Source: Limnohabitans sp. Jir61 (GTDB lineage Bacteria > Pseudomonadota > Gammaproteobacteria > Burkholderiales > Burkholderiaceae_C). From it: a stretch of 64,000 bases of DNA. Below are positions 53,720 to 63,980 of the stretch, piece after piece. The stretch lies in the NCBI RefSeq assembly GCF_003063545.1, contig NZ_NESD01000002.1:186001-250000 (forward strand), in the 5' to 3' direction. The position numbers and the translations under genes were made by a program. The notes below the pieces were generated by a model. The model was not told the DNA's origin, made no database searches, and saw nothing but the letters and a program-made list of their open reading frames with translations. Each line of letters opens with the position of its first letter. The stretch's first letter is position 1.

Positions 53720-54958
53720 TCATCCGTTGTTTGGCAAGGTCAGTACACCAGCAGCTTGCAACGCTTCAAGTTGACTATCACTCATCGCCAAAAGTTCTTG
53801 CAGCACAGCGCGTGTGCCCTCGCCCAGTGTGGGTGGTGCGCTGCGTATCGGCAAGCGCTGCCCATCCAAACGGTAAGGCGGTGCAAACACAGGTGTGGTG
53901 CCCACCACAGGATGCGCCATGTCTTGCACCATGCGGCCACGGCGTGTTCGCTCACTCGTCAAGGCCTCGTGCAAGCCTGCCACTTTGCCGCAGGGAATGC
54001 CTGCAACTTTTAAGCGCTCTAACAGCACTTCTCGCGGGAACGACTGAATCAAGGCTTTGAGCATGGGCCCAAGTTCTTTGCGGTTTTTGGCTCGCTCCAC
54101 GTTGGTGGCAAACAGTGGGTTCTCCACAATGTCTGGGCGCATGATGACTTGGCGGCAAAACTTATCGAACTGTGCGTTGTTGCCCACGGCGATGATCAAG
54201 GGGCCATCTGCTGCTTCGTACATGCCATAGGGCACGATCGAAGGATGCGCGTTGCCATAGCGCTCGGGGTCATGGCCAAGCTGCAAAGCATCCAAGCCGT
54301 AATAGCCTGAGACAGACAAACCACAGTCATACAAGGCCATCTCAATGAGCTGCCCCACACCACGGCGCTCACGGCGCAACAGCGCCGCCAAAATTGCTTG
54401 AGCTGAATACATGCCCGTCATCAAATCGACCACGGCCACGCCAAACTTTAAGGGCGGCATTTGAGCATCGCCATTGAGCGCCATCAAGCCAGCCTCAGCT
54501 TGAATCACCAAGTCGTAGCCTGGTCGGCTCGCTTCAGGCCCACTGGTGTCGTAACCGGCCACGGCGCAATAAATCAAATCGGGCTTGATGGCTTTGAGCT
54601 GCTCATAACCAATGCCGAGTTTTTCGGCGCCGCCCGTCTTAAAGTTGTGAATCACCACATCGCACTGCGGCAGCAAGGCGTGGATGATTTTCAAACCTTT
54701 AGGCGACTGAAGATCCACCGTGATGGACCGCTTATTGCGGTTCATGCTGTTGTAGTAAGTCGTCTCGGTCTTGCCAATGCGAATACCCCAATCGCGTGTA
54801 TCGTCGCCTCGACCTGGGTGCTCAACCTTGATCACCTCCGCACCAAAATCACCCAAGACCATGCCGCACATGGGGCCCGCAAACACACGCGAGAGGTCCA
54901 AGACACGAATGCCTGCCAAAGGCAAATCGTGTTCCGGATGTGAAGTAGATGTGCTCAT
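53720..54958 (-). CDS. CaiB/BaiF-family CoA-transferase
   Basis: 412 residues. Type III CoA-transferase with the N-terminal LAGIRVLDLSRVFAGPMCGMVLGDFGAEVIKVEHPGRGDDTR and the catalytic Asp in the KFGVAVVDLMTGMYSAQ segment. It probably activates a (di)carboxylic acid by CoA transfer. Overlaps the enoyl-CoA hydratase gene by 4 bp, tying it to the catabolic operon. Confidence 0.9.
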   Translation of the reverse strand: MSTSTSHPEHDLPLAGIRVLDLSRVFAGPMCGMVLGDFGAEVIKVEHPGRGDDTRDWGIRIGKTETTYYNSMNRNKRSITVDLQSPKGLKIIHALLPQCDVVIHNFKTGGAEKLGIGYEQLKAIKPDLIYCAVAGYDTSGPEASRPGYDLVIQAEAGLMALNGDAQMPPLKFGVAVVDLMTGMYSAQAILAALLRRERRGVGQLIEMALYDCGLSVSGYYGLDALQLGHDPERYGNAHPSIVPYGMYEAADGPLIIAVGNNAQFDKFCRQVIMRPDIVENPLFATNVERAKNRKELGPMLKALIQSFPREVLLERLKVAGIPCGKVAGLHEALTSERTRRGRMVQDMAHPVVGTTPVFAPPYRLDGQRLPIRSAPPTLGEGTRAVLQELLAMSDSQLEALQAAGVLTLPNNG

Positions 54959-55755
54959 TCGCGGACCTGACGTAGTTGGGTGTAATTGGGTGGTCGTTTA
55001 CTCAAAAAGGCATGAATGCCTTCCAAGGACTCATCGCTGCCCATGGCCTCAACCATGAACTGGGCTTCGAGTTCAAGTTGATCATCCAAAGAATTTCGCA
55101 TCGCATGACGACACAAGCTTTTGATGCGGCTCATAGCCTGCAGCGGACCTTCTGAAACTTCAGTGGCCAGGACAATCGCCTGCGACAGTGCACTTCCTGA
55201 GTCCACCAGCCGATTGACGGCGCCCAAAGCATGCATGCGCTCACCGCTGAGAGGCGCACCTGTCAGGCACAACTCGGTCAACACTTGCCGAGACACAAAC
55301 TCCGCCAGAAAAGCCGTCGCACCACCATCGGGCGTGAGTCCCACCTTCACATAGGCCACGCTGAACTTGGCATCTTTGGCAACCACCAACATGTCACATG
55401 CCATCGCCAAAGAAAGCCCCGCCCCTGCTGCGGCCCCCTCGACAGCTGCTATCACGGGCTTGGGACAGTCACGCAACGCACGAATCAAATCATGCAAGCC
55501 CTCAAGTCGCACACGACGTTCCTGGACAGGTAACTCACGGCGCTTTGCCAATTGGCGAAGGTCACCTCCAGAACAAAAATACCCGCCCTCACCAGTTAGC
55601 ACAATTGCACCGACGGAAGGATCATTAGCAGCATCGCTCAAGGCTTCCCCCATAGCGGTGTAAAACTCAACGCTCAATGCATTACGCGCAGCCACATTGT
55701 TATTGGACAAAACCAACACAGCACCTTCGCGACGGGTCACTAATACTTGCGACAT
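54955..55755 (-). CDS. Enoyl-CoA hydratase/isomerase family protein
   Basis: 266 residues. Crotonase fold: oxyanion-hole GEGGYFCSGGDL near 55 and AVEGAAAGAGLSLAMACDMLV near 105, then VKVGLTPDGGATAFLAEFV. The usual second catalytic Glu in the last motif is replaced (TPDGGAT), so isomerase or another crotonase reaction is possible. Part of the minus-strand catabolic operon. Confidence 0.85.
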   Translation of the reverse strand: MSQVLVTRREGAVLVLSNNNVAARNALSVEFYTAMGEALSDAANDPSVGAIVLTGEGGYFCSGGDLRQLAKRRELPVQERRVRLEGLHDLIRALRDCPKPVIAAVEGAAAGAGLSLAMACDMLVVAKDAKFSVAYVKVGLTPDGGATAFLAEFVSRQVLTELCLTGAPLSGERMHALGAVNRLVDSGSALSQAIVLATEVSEGPLQAMSRIKSLCRHAMRNSLDDQLELEAQFMVEAMGSDESLEGIHAFLSKRPPNYTQLRQVRE

Positions 55756-55767
55756 GTATTTCCTTAG

Positions 55768-56904
55768 TCAGTGCGTTTGGCTCAAAGCGATGAAACGTGC
55801 CAAGTGATGGTCCTCGTCACCAAACTCATGGTCAATCATCACCAATCGCTTGGCGTAGTGAGACAGGGGTAACTCCCAGGTCATACCAATACCGCCATGC
55901 AACTGAATGCTCTCCTCAGCCACTAGGGTGCCGATACGACCAATACTGTACTTGGCTGCCGCCAAGGCCTTTTCACGGGCCACGCGGTCTTGCTCATCAA
56001 CGGCTGCAGCAGCATTGATGACCGCAGAACGCGCTTGCTCGACCTCCAACAACACATCGACCATGCGGTGCTGCAAAGCTTGAAAGCTACCAATGGGCGC
56101 ACCAAACTGCTTGCGTGTGCGCAGGTATTCCAAGGTTTGGTCTTTGGCCACATCCATCGCGCCCAAAGCCTCGGCGCATAAGGCCAGCAATGCATAGCCG
56201 CGCACACGCTCCAACACTGCATGGCCTGCGCCCTCAGATCCCACCAACGCATCGGCGGGTACTTGAACATGATCAAAAACCAACTCTGAAGCGCGACCGC
56301 CATCAATGCGGTTGAACGACCGACACTTGATACCTGCTGCCTGACCAGGCACGAGGAACAAGCTGATGCCTGCGTCGCTGTCAGTCGCCCCCGAGGTACG
56401 CGCAGACACCAGCAAGTAATCCGCTTTTTCACCAAAGCTCACCAAGCCTTTCACGCCGTTGAGCACCCAATGTGCGCCCTCACGTTTGGCAGTGGTGGTC
56501 ACATGGTTTAACTCATGATGTGCACCTGGTTCGTCATGTGCCAAGGCGGCAATGGCCGTGCCGTCCATCAAACTTTGCAGCTGTTCTTTTTGGGCATCGC
56601 TGCCTGCCAACATCAACGCACGGCCCACCAGCAGCGCGCCCAACAAAGGTTCGGGCACGATGCCTCGGCCCAAGCATTCAAACACCACACTGATGTCAAA
56701 GCCTGCGCCAGCAAAGCCACCCACCTCTTCGGGAAACAAGGCGCCGATGGTTCCCAACTCGGCTAAGTGCGCATACAACTTAGGGCTGTGTCCTTCTGCG
56801 CCATAGGCGATTTGGGTGCGAACGTCTGCGCCGTATTGCTCCGACACAAAACGGTTCAGGCTGTCCATCAGCATGCGGCGGTCTTCGGTATGTTCAAAAT
56901 TCAT
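55768..56904 (-). CDS. Acyl-CoA dehydrogenase, PimD-like (small subunit)
   Basis: 378 residues. N-terminal MNFEHTEDRRMLMDSLNRFVSEQYG, FPEEVGGFAGAGFDISVVFECLG, and C-terminal ESIQLHGGIGMTWELPLSHYAKRLVMIDHEFGDEDHHLARF. It pairs with the upstream dehydrogenase, as PimC/PimD do in pimeloyl-CoA oxidation (assignment from memory of the order). Confidence 0.78.
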   Translation of the reverse strand: MNFEHTEDRRMLMDSLNRFVSEQYGADVRTQIAYGAEGHSPKLYAHLAELGTIGALFPEEVGGFAGAGFDISVVFECLGRGIVPEPLLGALLVGRALMLAGSDAQKEQLQSLMDGTAIAALAHDEPGAHHELNHVTTTAKREGAHWVLNGVKGLVSFGEKADYLLVSARTSGATDSDAGISLFLVPGQAAGIKCRSFNRIDGGRASELVFDHVQVPADALVGSEGAGHAVLERVRGYALLALCAEALGAMDVAKDQTLEYLRTRKQFGAPIGSFQALQHRMVDVLLEVEQARSAVINAAAAVDEQDRVAREKALAAAKYSIGRIGTLVAEESIQLHGGIGMTWELPLSHYAKRLVMIDHEFGDEDHHLARFIALSQTH

Positions 56905-56933
56905 TTGTTGTTCCTTTCACACGCAGCCAGCCA

Positions 56934-58121
56934 TCACAGGCCCAAGATCATTTTGGAAATGATGTTTTTCTGAATCTCATTCGAGCCACCAAAGATCGAC
57001 AACTTGCGGTTGTTGAAATAAGACGATGCTGCCTTCGCCGCAGCCTCATCACCTAAGGGCGGTTCAGCATCGGACACATCTTGCAAATAAGGTGCGGCAT
57101 AAGGCCCCATGGCACGACGCGTCAACGACAAAATCTCTTGGCGAATTTCAGTGCCACGAATCTTGAGCATCGAACTCTCAGCGCCTGGCGCACCACCGCC
57201 TGCCACGGCAGCAATCACACGCATGTTGGTGGTCTTCATGTTCTCTAGGTCAATCTCTACCTTGGCCATGCGTGCCGCGAACAAGGGATCTTGCGACAAA
57301 GGCTTGCCATTGCAGCGCACACGGTCTGCGATCACTTTGAGTTTTTCTAGGCCAGCCACAGAGAAGCCAACACCTGCAATGTTGGTGCGCTCGTAGGTGA
57401 GCAAATATTTGGCATATGTCCAGCCTTTGTTTTCTTCGCCCACCAAGTTGGCCACTGGCACTTTGACGTCGGTGAAAAACACCTCGTTCACTTCATGCGC
57501 ACCGTCCAAGGTGATGATGGGTCGTATCTCAATGCCGGGTGACGTCATGTCCACCAGCAAGAAGCTGATGCCCGATTGCGACTTGGCCTCGCGGTCTGTG
57601 CGCACAAGACAAAAAATCATGTTGGCGTGTTGCCCCAGCGTGGTCCAAGTTTTTTGGCCATTGACGATGTAGTGATCACCATCACGCACCGCTGAGGTTT
57701 TGACCGACGCCAAATCAGAACCAGATCCTGGCTCTGAATACCCCTGACACCACCAGTCCGAACCATCCAAGATGCGTGGCAGCCAATGTGCTTTTTGCGC
57801 TTCGCTGCCGTACTTCATCAACACCGGTCCCAACATGCTCACGCCAAACGGAACGATGCGCGGTGCATGTGCCAAGGCACATTCGTTTTCAAAAATAAAT
57901 TTTTCAACTGCGTTCCAACCGGGGCCGCCCCATTCTTCGGGCCAATGGTTGGCCAGCCAGCCGCGTGCGTTGAGCTTGGCATGCCAGCCCTCCATCTCGG
58001 CCTTGGACAAATGTTCTCCGGCACGCACTTTGGCTGACAAATCAGCCGATAGGTTCTGCGCCAAAAAGGCACGCACTTCATCGCGGAACGCTTCTTCTTG
58101 AGGGGTAAAGTTCAAATCCAT
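56934..58121 (-). CDS. Acyl-CoA dehydrogenase, PimC-like (large subunit)
   Basis: 395 residues from ATG 58121; the upstream frame lies in the thiolase gap and is unlikely. MDLNFTPQEEAFRDEVRAFL, NHWPEEWGGPGWNAVEKFIFENE, QGYSEPGSGSDLASVKTSA and C-terminal LSIFGGSNEIQKNIISKMILGL with the acyl-CoA dehydrogenase end. Two-subunit pimeloyl-CoA dehydrogenases have this form. Confidence 0.8.
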   Translation of the reverse strand: MDLNFTPQEEAFRDEVRAFLAQNLSADLSAKVRAGEHLSKAEMEGWHAKLNARGWLANHWPEEWGGPGWNAVEKFIFENECALAHAPRIVPFGVSMLGPVLMKYGSEAQKAHWLPRILDGSDWWCQGYSEPGSGSDLASVKTSAVRDGDHYIVNGQKTWTTLGQHANMIFCLVRTDREAKSQSGISFLLVDMTSPGIEIRPIITLDGAHEVNEVFFTDVKVPVANLVGEENKGWTYAKYLLTYERTNIAGVGFSVAGLEKLKVIADRVRCNGKPLSQDPLFAARMAKVEIDLENMKTTNMRVIAAVAGGGAPGAESSMLKIRGTEIRQEILSLTRRAMGPYAAPYLQDVSDAEPPLGDEAAAKAASSYFNNRKLSIFGGSNEIQKNIISKMILGL

Positions 58122-58134
58122 ATCGGTCTCTTGG

Positions 58135-59322
58135 TCAGAATATTTCGAACAAGCCTGCGGCACCCATGCCACCCGCGATGCACATGGTGACTACGCCCCA
58201 CTTGGCTTTGCGGCGTTTACCCTCTAACAAAATGTGGCCCGCCAAACGTGCGCCCGTCATGCCAAATGGATGGCCTAGAGAAATCGCGCCACCATTCACA
58301 TTCAATCGCTCGTCTGGGATGCCCAATGTCTTTTGACAGTAAATGGATTGCGAGGCAAAGGCTTCGTTGAGTTCCCACAAATCAATGTCGTCCACCGTCA
58401 GGCCATGACGTGCTAACAGCTTAGGCACGGCAAACACAGGGCCAATGCCCATCTCGTCAGGTTCGCATCCCGCCAGTGCCATGCCACGAAATGCGCCCAA
58501 GGGCTGCAAGCCCAACTGAGAGGCAAGCTTGCCATCCATCATCACGCAGGCGGCAGCACCATCTGACAGTTGCGATGCATTGCCCGCAGTGATGAAGTGC
58601 TCTTCACCACGCACGGGCTGCAGCTTGGCCAAGGATTCATAGTTTGTGCCGGGGCGGTTGCTGGTGTCGTGGTCGACCGTCACCTCTTGGTACGACACTT
58701 CTTTGGTTTCCTTATCCGTCACGGCCATGGTGGTGGTGACGGAAATGATTTCTTCCTTGTAACGACCGGCCTCTTGTGCCTCTAATGTTTTGCGTTGGCT
58801 CTCGACTGAAAAACGATCTTGGTCTTCGCGGCTGATGTTGTAGCGCTTAGCCACAATGTCTGCGGTCTCAATCATTGGCAAATACAAGTCGGGCTTGTGC
58901 TGCGTCATCCATGGGTCAATGCCATCGTCCACCGTGGTGCCAGGGCCGCGGCGTAAACCCGAAATGCTCTCTAGTCCACCGGCCACCATCACAGGCGCAC
59001 CGTCCACCACAATGCGGCCCGCTGCTGTGGCAATGGCTTGCAAACCCGAAGCGCAAAAACGGCTCACAGTGGCACCTGCAATTTGCAATGGCAAACCCGC
59101 ACGCAGCACACTGGCGCGTGCCACATTGCGGCCCGTGCGTCCCTCTGGATAACCGCAACCCAGAATCACATCCTCAATCAACTGGGCATCAACACCTGAG
59201 CGATGCACCGCAGCCTTCACTGCGTGTGAGGCCAACTCTGCGCCAGAGATGGCGTTGAACTCACCTCGGTGCGACTTCGTCAGTGGTGTACGAGCTGTGG
59301 AAACAATGACCGCTTCACGCAT
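58135..59322 (-). CDS. Acetyl-CoA C-acyltransferase (thiolase), PimB-like
   Basis: 395 residues. Acyl-binding Cys in [32 protein letters not shown]; His in [13 protein letters not shown]; final [13 protein letters not shown]. Cleaves 3-ketoacyl-CoA to acetyl-CoA and a shorter acyl-CoA. It follows the fused hydratase/dehydrogenase gene, 25 bp apart. Confidence 0.92.
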   Translation of the reverse strand: MREAVIVSTARTPLTKSHRGEFNAISGAELASHAVKAAVHRSGVDAQLIEDVILGCGYPEGRTGRNVARASVLRAGLPLQIAGATVSRFCASGLQAIATAAGRIVVDGAPVMVAGGLESISGLRRGPGTTVDDGIDPWMTQHKPDLYLPMIETADIVAKRYNISREDQDRFSVESQRKTLEAQEAGRYKEEIISVTTTMAVTDKETKEVSYQEVTVDHDTSNRPGTNYESLAKLQPVRGEEHFITAGNASQLSDGAAACVMMDGKLASQLGLQPLGAFRGMALAGCEPDEMGIGPVFAVPKLLARHGLTVDDIDLWELNEAFASQSIYCQKTLGIPDERLNVNGGAISLGHPFGMTGARLAGHILLEGKRRKAKWGVVTMCIAGGMGAAGLFEIF

Positions 59323-59347
59323 AAATAATCCTTCAATGAATGTCTGA

Positions 59348-61465
59348 TCAGCGGTTCAAGCTGTCAAAGTTTTTGCCGTCTTTCACCAACTGCTCCAGCA
59401 GTGGCGATGCTTGCCAAAACAAGGGGTCTTGTTTGGCGAATTCTTGAATGTCGGCCAAGATGTTTTCTAAGCCCACCATGTCGGCGTACTTCATAGGGCC
59501 GCCGCGATATCGCGGAAATCCGTAGCCGTGCACAAACGTGACGTCCACATCCAAGGGGCGCAGCGCAATGCCTTGGTGCACCACATTCGCACCCTCGTTG
59601 ACCATGGCCGCCATGTATTTGCGAACGATCAGCTCTGGCGTCAACGCACGCGGTTGGATGTTGGCGCGCACACGCTCTGCATCAATGATTTGCAACACCT
59701 CGGGGTCTGGCACACCTGCACGAGAACCTTCGGGGTAGAGGTAATAACCGCGCCCCGTTTTTTGACCAAACCAGCCGCGCTCGCAAATGCGATCGGCAAT
59801 TTGCACATAACGCGCTTTCGGGTCACGCGTGGCTGCGCGTCGTTTGCGTGTGGCCCAACCAATGTCGCCGCCGGCCAAATCGGATACTTGGAACGGGCCC
59901 ATGGGGTAACCAAACTCACGCATAGCTGCATCAATCTCGTAGGGCGAGCAACCGTCTTCCATCATGTGATCAACCGCCGCGCGATACACCGCCAAGATGC
60001 GGTTGCCAATGAAGCCATCGCACACACCCGCACGCACGGGTACTTTTTTGAGCTGCGTGGCTAAGCTAAATGCGGTGGCCACCACGTCTGCGCTCACCTT
60101 TTCAGGCACCACAATTTCAAGCAACTTCATGATGTTGGCAGGCGAGAAAAAGTGCAGGCCAATCACATCTTGCGGGCGCGAAATGCTGCCAGCGATTTCA
60201 TTGATGTCCAAATACGACGTGTTGGTGGCAATCACCGCATTGGGTTTGCACACGCGGTCAAGCTCTGCAAACACAGCCTTCTTGACCGACATTTCTTCAA
60301 ACACCGCCTCAATCACCAAGTCGGTTTGCGCCAAAGCGTCGTAGTTCGTGCTGGTGCTGAAACGCGCCATCACTTGCGCTTTGGCTTGCTCGGTCATGCG
60401 TCCCTTGGCGATCAAACCGTTGTACACCTTCTCGACGTTCTGTCTGCCTCTGGCCACAGCTTCGTCATCGCGCTCAATCATGGTCACTGGCAAACCCGCA
60501 TCGAGCACCGACACAGCAATGCCCGCGCCCATAGTGCCGCCGCCAATCACGCCCACATTTGTCACTGGGCGAGGAGCGACGCTTTTGACCTCTGGCACCT
60601 TCACCACTTCACGCTCTGCAAAGAAGGCATGGATTAAACCTGCACGCTGTGGGCTGTCAATGCATTGCAAAAACAATTGGCGTTCGTTGGCCAGTGCTTC
60701 GTCAAACGCCATTTGTAAACCAGCACGCACCGCCACAATCACCTTGAGTGGCGAGAACAAACCGCGCGATTTCTTTTCAACGTCTTTTTGGATTTTGGCG
60801 AGCACTTCCAGCTGATGGTCGTAGCCCACTTTGAACGCATCCAAATCACGCGTACGTCGAACAGGCGCACCGTCGGCCAACAACGCGTGTGCAAAGCTCC
60901 GGCCCGCTTGCAGCACATCCGTGCCCTCGCCCAACTGATCAACCAGTTTGCAGTCCCCCGCTTCTTGGGCTTTCATGTGTCGGCCACTGAGCATCAACTC
61001 AACAGCAGCTTCCACGCCCATCAAGCGCGGGGCACGTTGCGTGCCGCCAGAGCCTGGCAGCAAACCGAGTTGAACTTCGGGCAAACCCAACTTGGCATCG
61101 GGCATAGCCAAACGGTAATGCGCCGCCATGGCCACCTCTAAGCCACCGCCCAAAGCGGGGCCATGAATGGCAGCCACCACTGGCTTGGTGCACGCTTCAA
61201 TGCGGTTGCACACCTCGGGCAAGATGGGGTGCATGGGCGGGCGACCAAACTCACGGATATCAGCCCCCGCAATAAAAGCGCGGCCCGCGCCCACAATCAA
61301 AACGCCCTTCACGGCGGCATCCGCCTCAGCTTCATCCATCGCAGCCATCAAGCCACGGCGCACATCCACGCTGATGGCATTGACTGGTGGGTGGTCGATC
61401 GTGACAACCAACAGGTCACCGTCTTTGGATGTGCGTACGACGTTTGTTTCAGATTCGGTGGTCAA
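59348..61465 (-). CDS. Fused enoyl-CoA hydratase/3-hydroxyacyl-CoA dehydrogenase, PimF-like
   Basis: 705 residues. N-terminal crotonase ([57 protein letters not shown]) and C-terminal NAD-dependent dehydrogenase ([46 protein letters not shown]). Two steps of beta-oxidation in one chain. First gene of the operon; a divergent LysR-type gene may control it. Confidence 0.92.
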   Translation of the reverse strand: MTTESETNVVRTSKDGDLLVVTIDHPPVNAISVDVRRGLMAAMDEAEADAAVKGVLIVGAGRAFIAGADIREFGRPPMHPILPEVCNRIEACTKPVVAAIHGPALGGGLEVAMAAHYRLAMPDAKLGLPEVQLGLLPGSGGTQRAPRLMGVEAAVELMLSGRHMKAQEAGDCKLVDQLGEGTDVLQAGRSFAHALLADGAPVRRTRDLDAFKVGYDHQLEVLAKIQKDVEKKSRGLFSPLKVIVAVRAGLQMAFDEALANERQLFLQCIDSPQRAGLIHAFFAEREVVKVPEVKSVAPRPVTNVGVIGGGTMGAGIAVSVLDAGLPVTMIERDDEAVARGRQNVEKVYNGLIAKGRMTEQAKAQVMARFSTSTNYDALAQTDLVIEAVFEEMSVKKAVFAELDRVCKPNAVIATNTSYLDINEIAGSISRPQDVIGLHFFSPANIMKLLEIVVPEKVSADVVATAFSLATQLKKVPVRAGVCDGFIGNRILAVYRAAVDHMMEDGCSPYEIDAAMREFGYPMGPFQVSDLAGGDIGWATRKRRAATRDPKARYVQIADRICERGWFGQKTGRGYYLYPEGSRAGVPDPEVLQIIDAERVRANIQPRALTPELIVRKYMAAMVNEGANVVHQGIALRPLDVDVTFVHGYGFPRYRGGPMKYADMVGLENILADIQEFAKQDPLFWQASPLLEQLVKDGKNFDSLNR

Positions 61466-61568
61466 ACTGGAGCTCCTGATTGTTTTTATCTTTGATGCGA
61501 TAGTTTGTCAGATAATATTTCTTGACAATAACAATCTTTATTGACGCTATGTCTAATAATATTTACTT

Positions 61569-62477
61569 ATGAACGTCGATTTCGCCTCCCTGACCCTGCT
61601 GGTGGACATCATTGATGCGGGCAACTTAAGCAAAGCAGCCAGCAAGCTCAAGATGACCCGCGCCAATGTGAGCTACCACCTGCGTCAGCTTGAAAAAGCG
61701 CTGGGTGCCGAACTCATTCGCCGCACCAGCCGCCGCATGGAACCCACCGAGCTGGGCTGGCGACTGTGCGAGCACGGACGCGCCATTCGCAACGAGATGG
61801 CCAGCGCCCACGAAACCGTCACCAACTTGGGCCAAGGCTTGCAAGGCCGCGTGGGCATCAGCGTGCCCAGTGGCTATGGCCACATCGTGATGACACCTTG
61901 GTTGATTGAGTTCAAGCAGCGCTACCCCGGTGTGGTGTTGGATGTGGTGTTTGAGAACCGAATCGACAACTTGCGTGACGACGTGGACATCGCCATTCGC
62001 GTGCTGCCTCAGCCCCCCGAAACCATGGTGGCCAAAGACATGGGCACAGTGCGTTACTTGGCCTGCGCGTCCAAAGCCTTCGCCAAACAACACGGCATGC
62101 CCAACGAACTGTCGCAGCTGCGCACACAACCCATCATCACCGCCAACGTGGTCGGACGGCAACTCTCGCTTCGCTCATACAGAGGGGATGAGCGCCAAGA
62201 AGTCATGTTGACACCCACCGTCATTTCAGATCATTACCCATTTTTAAAAGAAGTCATTCTGGGTGGCTTAGGTATCGGCTTGATGCCCGACTACATGGTG
62301 GCCGACGTGATTGGCAGTGGCGAAGTGGTCACCACCCTCGATGACCACCGCTTAAGCATCTTTGGCACAAACATGTACTTGCTGTACTTACCCTCTAGAC
62401 ATCGCACACGCGCGATCAAAACCTGCATTGACTTCTTGATCGAAAAAGCCAACACGCACGAGTTAAATAAGCGATGA
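61569..62477 (+). CDS. LysR-family transcriptional regulator
   Basis: 302 residues. Winged helix (LLVDIIDAGNLSKAASKLKMTRANVSYHLRQLEKALGAELIRRTSRRMEPTELG) and a periplasmic-binding-like effector domain. Divergent from the catabolic operon with a 103-bp AT-rich region between (61466-61568) that must hold both promoters; the effector is likely an intermediate of the pathway. Confidence 0.92.
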   Translation: MNVDFASLTLLVDIIDAGNLSKAASKLKMTRANVSYHLRQLEKALGAELIRRTSRRMEPTELGWRLCEHGRAIRNEMASAHETVTNLGQGLQGRVGISVPSGYGHIVMTPWLIEFKQRYPGVVLDVVFENRIDNLRDDVDIAIRVLPQPPETMVAKDMGTVRYLACASKAFAKQHGMPNELSQLRTQPIITANVVGRQLSLRSYRGDERQEVMLTPTVISDHYPFLKEVILGGLGIGLMPDYMVADVIGSGEVVTTLDDHRLSIFGTNMYLLYLPSRHRTRAIKTCIDFLIEKANTHELNKR

Positions 62478-62478
62478 A

Positions 62479-63087
62479 TCAGGGCGTGTTTTTAAGCAAA
62501 GTTTGAATATCCTGCGCCAGCGCCTGAACCCCTGCACCATAGCGGCTATAAAGACGCAGATTGCCTTGCGTGTCATACACGTAGCTACCCGCCGAGTGAT
62601 CCATGGTGTAGCTGGTGGGCGTTTTGCCAACTTGCTTTTTGTAATAAATCTTGAATTGCTTGGCCACGTCAGGCAGCTCGTCAGCAGTAGGCACAAAAGC
62701 CACAAACGTCGGGTCGAAGTTGATCATGTAGGCTTTGAGCAATTCGGAGGTGTCACGCGCGGGGTCGACCGTCACAAACACGGCTTGTAGTTTGTCACCA
62801 TCCGCACCCAGCAAGCGCTTGACTTCCACCAGTTCGGTCATGGTGGTGGGGCACACATCTGGGCATTGTGTGTAGCCAAAGAACAGCACCACCACCTTGC
62901 CTTTGAAGTCGCTCAAGCTGCGGCTTTGGCCGTTGTGGTCAGTCAAGGTAAAGCCCTTGGCGTAGTCGGCACCCGTGACGTCAATGCTGCTAAAAGTAGG
63001 CTTTGCTGGGCTGCACGCCACAAGGGCGAACACAGCAAAGGTTGCCAGAACAAGGCGACGCGAAAAAGTAAACATGGAGTAACTCAT
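62479..63087 (-). CDS. SCO1/SenC family copper-binding lipoprotein
   Basis: 202 residues. Lipobox FALVACSPAK; thioredoxin fold with copper ligands in FFGYTQCPDVCPTTM and the His in TMDHSAGSYVYD. Assists assembly of the CuA centre of cytochrome c oxidase. Overlaps the upstream gene by 4 bp (ATGA). Confidence 0.92.
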   Translation of the reverse strand: MSYSMFTFSRRLVLATFAVFALVACSPAKPTFSSIDVTGADYAKGFTLTDHNGQSRSLSDFKGKVVVLFFGYTQCPDVCPTTMTELVEVKRLLGADGDKLQAVFVTVDPARDTSELLKAYMINFDPTFVAFVPTADELPDVAKQFKIYYKKQVGKTPTSYTMDHSAGSYVYDTQGNLRLYSRYGAGVQALAQDIQTLLKNTP

Positions 63088-63980
63088 TTCTTAGACAACA
63101 AGGTGCGCATGTCTTGCAAGGACACGGTGCTTTCGCTCTGCACTTTCAGGCGCGGAATCGGTTTGAGGGCGTGGCCGTAAATCACTTCGACGGTGAGCGT
63201 GAGGCGGCCGTCTTGTTGCGGTTTGGCCAGCGCCAGCAAAGCCGTTTTCAGTTGGGCCAGCCAACGCTTGCCGCGCAAGCCGGCAAAGCGCTCACGGTGC
63301 AAATTGCGGCCCAGCAAGCGGCACTCGGCCAACAAGCTGTCAGCGTCGGCATAGGTCAGCGTGATGCGTTCCATGTCCATCACCGGCTCGGCAAAACCGG
63401 CTTGCACCAGCATGTCGCCCCAGTCGTGCATGTCGGTAAAGGCATGGCTAGCAGGTGGCCAGCCTTGGGCTTGGTACACCTCGGCCAGCTCGCGCAAGGT
63501 GTCGGGGCCCAGGCAAGAGAACATCAAAAAGCCATCCACCGCCAACTGCTGATGCCACTGCTGCAACAAAGCTTGCGGGTTGGCACTGTTGTGCAGCGCC
63601 ATGTTGGCCCAGAGCATGTCGGCACTGCCCGCAGCGGGTGCGCCAAAACTCAGCGCATGGCTTGGCAACCAGCGTTTCCAAAACGGCGCTTGCAACGACT
63701 GACGTGCAAGTTGTTCAAGATGGGGCGATGCCTCCACCACGCTGCATTGCGCTTGTGGGTAACGCGCGCGCAGTTTGGCGTGCGTTTGCAGGCCGCCACT
63801 CAAGGGCGCCCAATCCACCCATGATTTGGGTTGCAAGCGAATCCACTGCAAACGGTCTTCCATGCGTCGGCCAATTTCCTCGTTCAACCAAGGCGATGCA
63901 GCGTGCGGCCAAGCGGCCCAACGGGCGCTGGCCACAGGGTCAATCGAAGGGGGCGTATCAGGCGAGGAAGGTTCAGACAT
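63084..63980 (-). CDS. BioC-like SAM-dependent methyltransferase
   Basis: 298 residues from ATG 63980. Class I methyltransferase elements are weak in the first motif (VDWAPLSGGLQTHAKL) but CSVVEASPHLEQLARQ, ADMLWANMALHNSANPQALLQQWHQQLAVDGFLMFSCLGPDTLRELAEVY match the BioC-type family. Likely malonyl-ACP methyltransferase or an uncharacterised relative. 4-bp overlap with the SCO gene. Confidence 0.72.
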   Translation of the reverse strand: MSEPSSPDTPPSIDPVASARWAAWPHAASPWLNEEIGRRMEDRLQWIRLQPKSWVDWAPLSGGLQTHAKLRARYPQAQCSVVEASPHLEQLARQSLQAPFWKRWLPSHALSFGAPAAGSADMLWANMALHNSANPQALLQQWHQQLAVDGFLMFSCLGPDTLRELAEVYQAQGWPPASHAFTDMHDWGDMLVQAGFAEPVMDMERITLTYADADSLLAECRLLGRNLHRERFAGLRGKRWLAQLKTALLALAKPQQDGRLTLTVEVIYGHALKPIPRLKVQSESTVSLQDMRTLLSKK

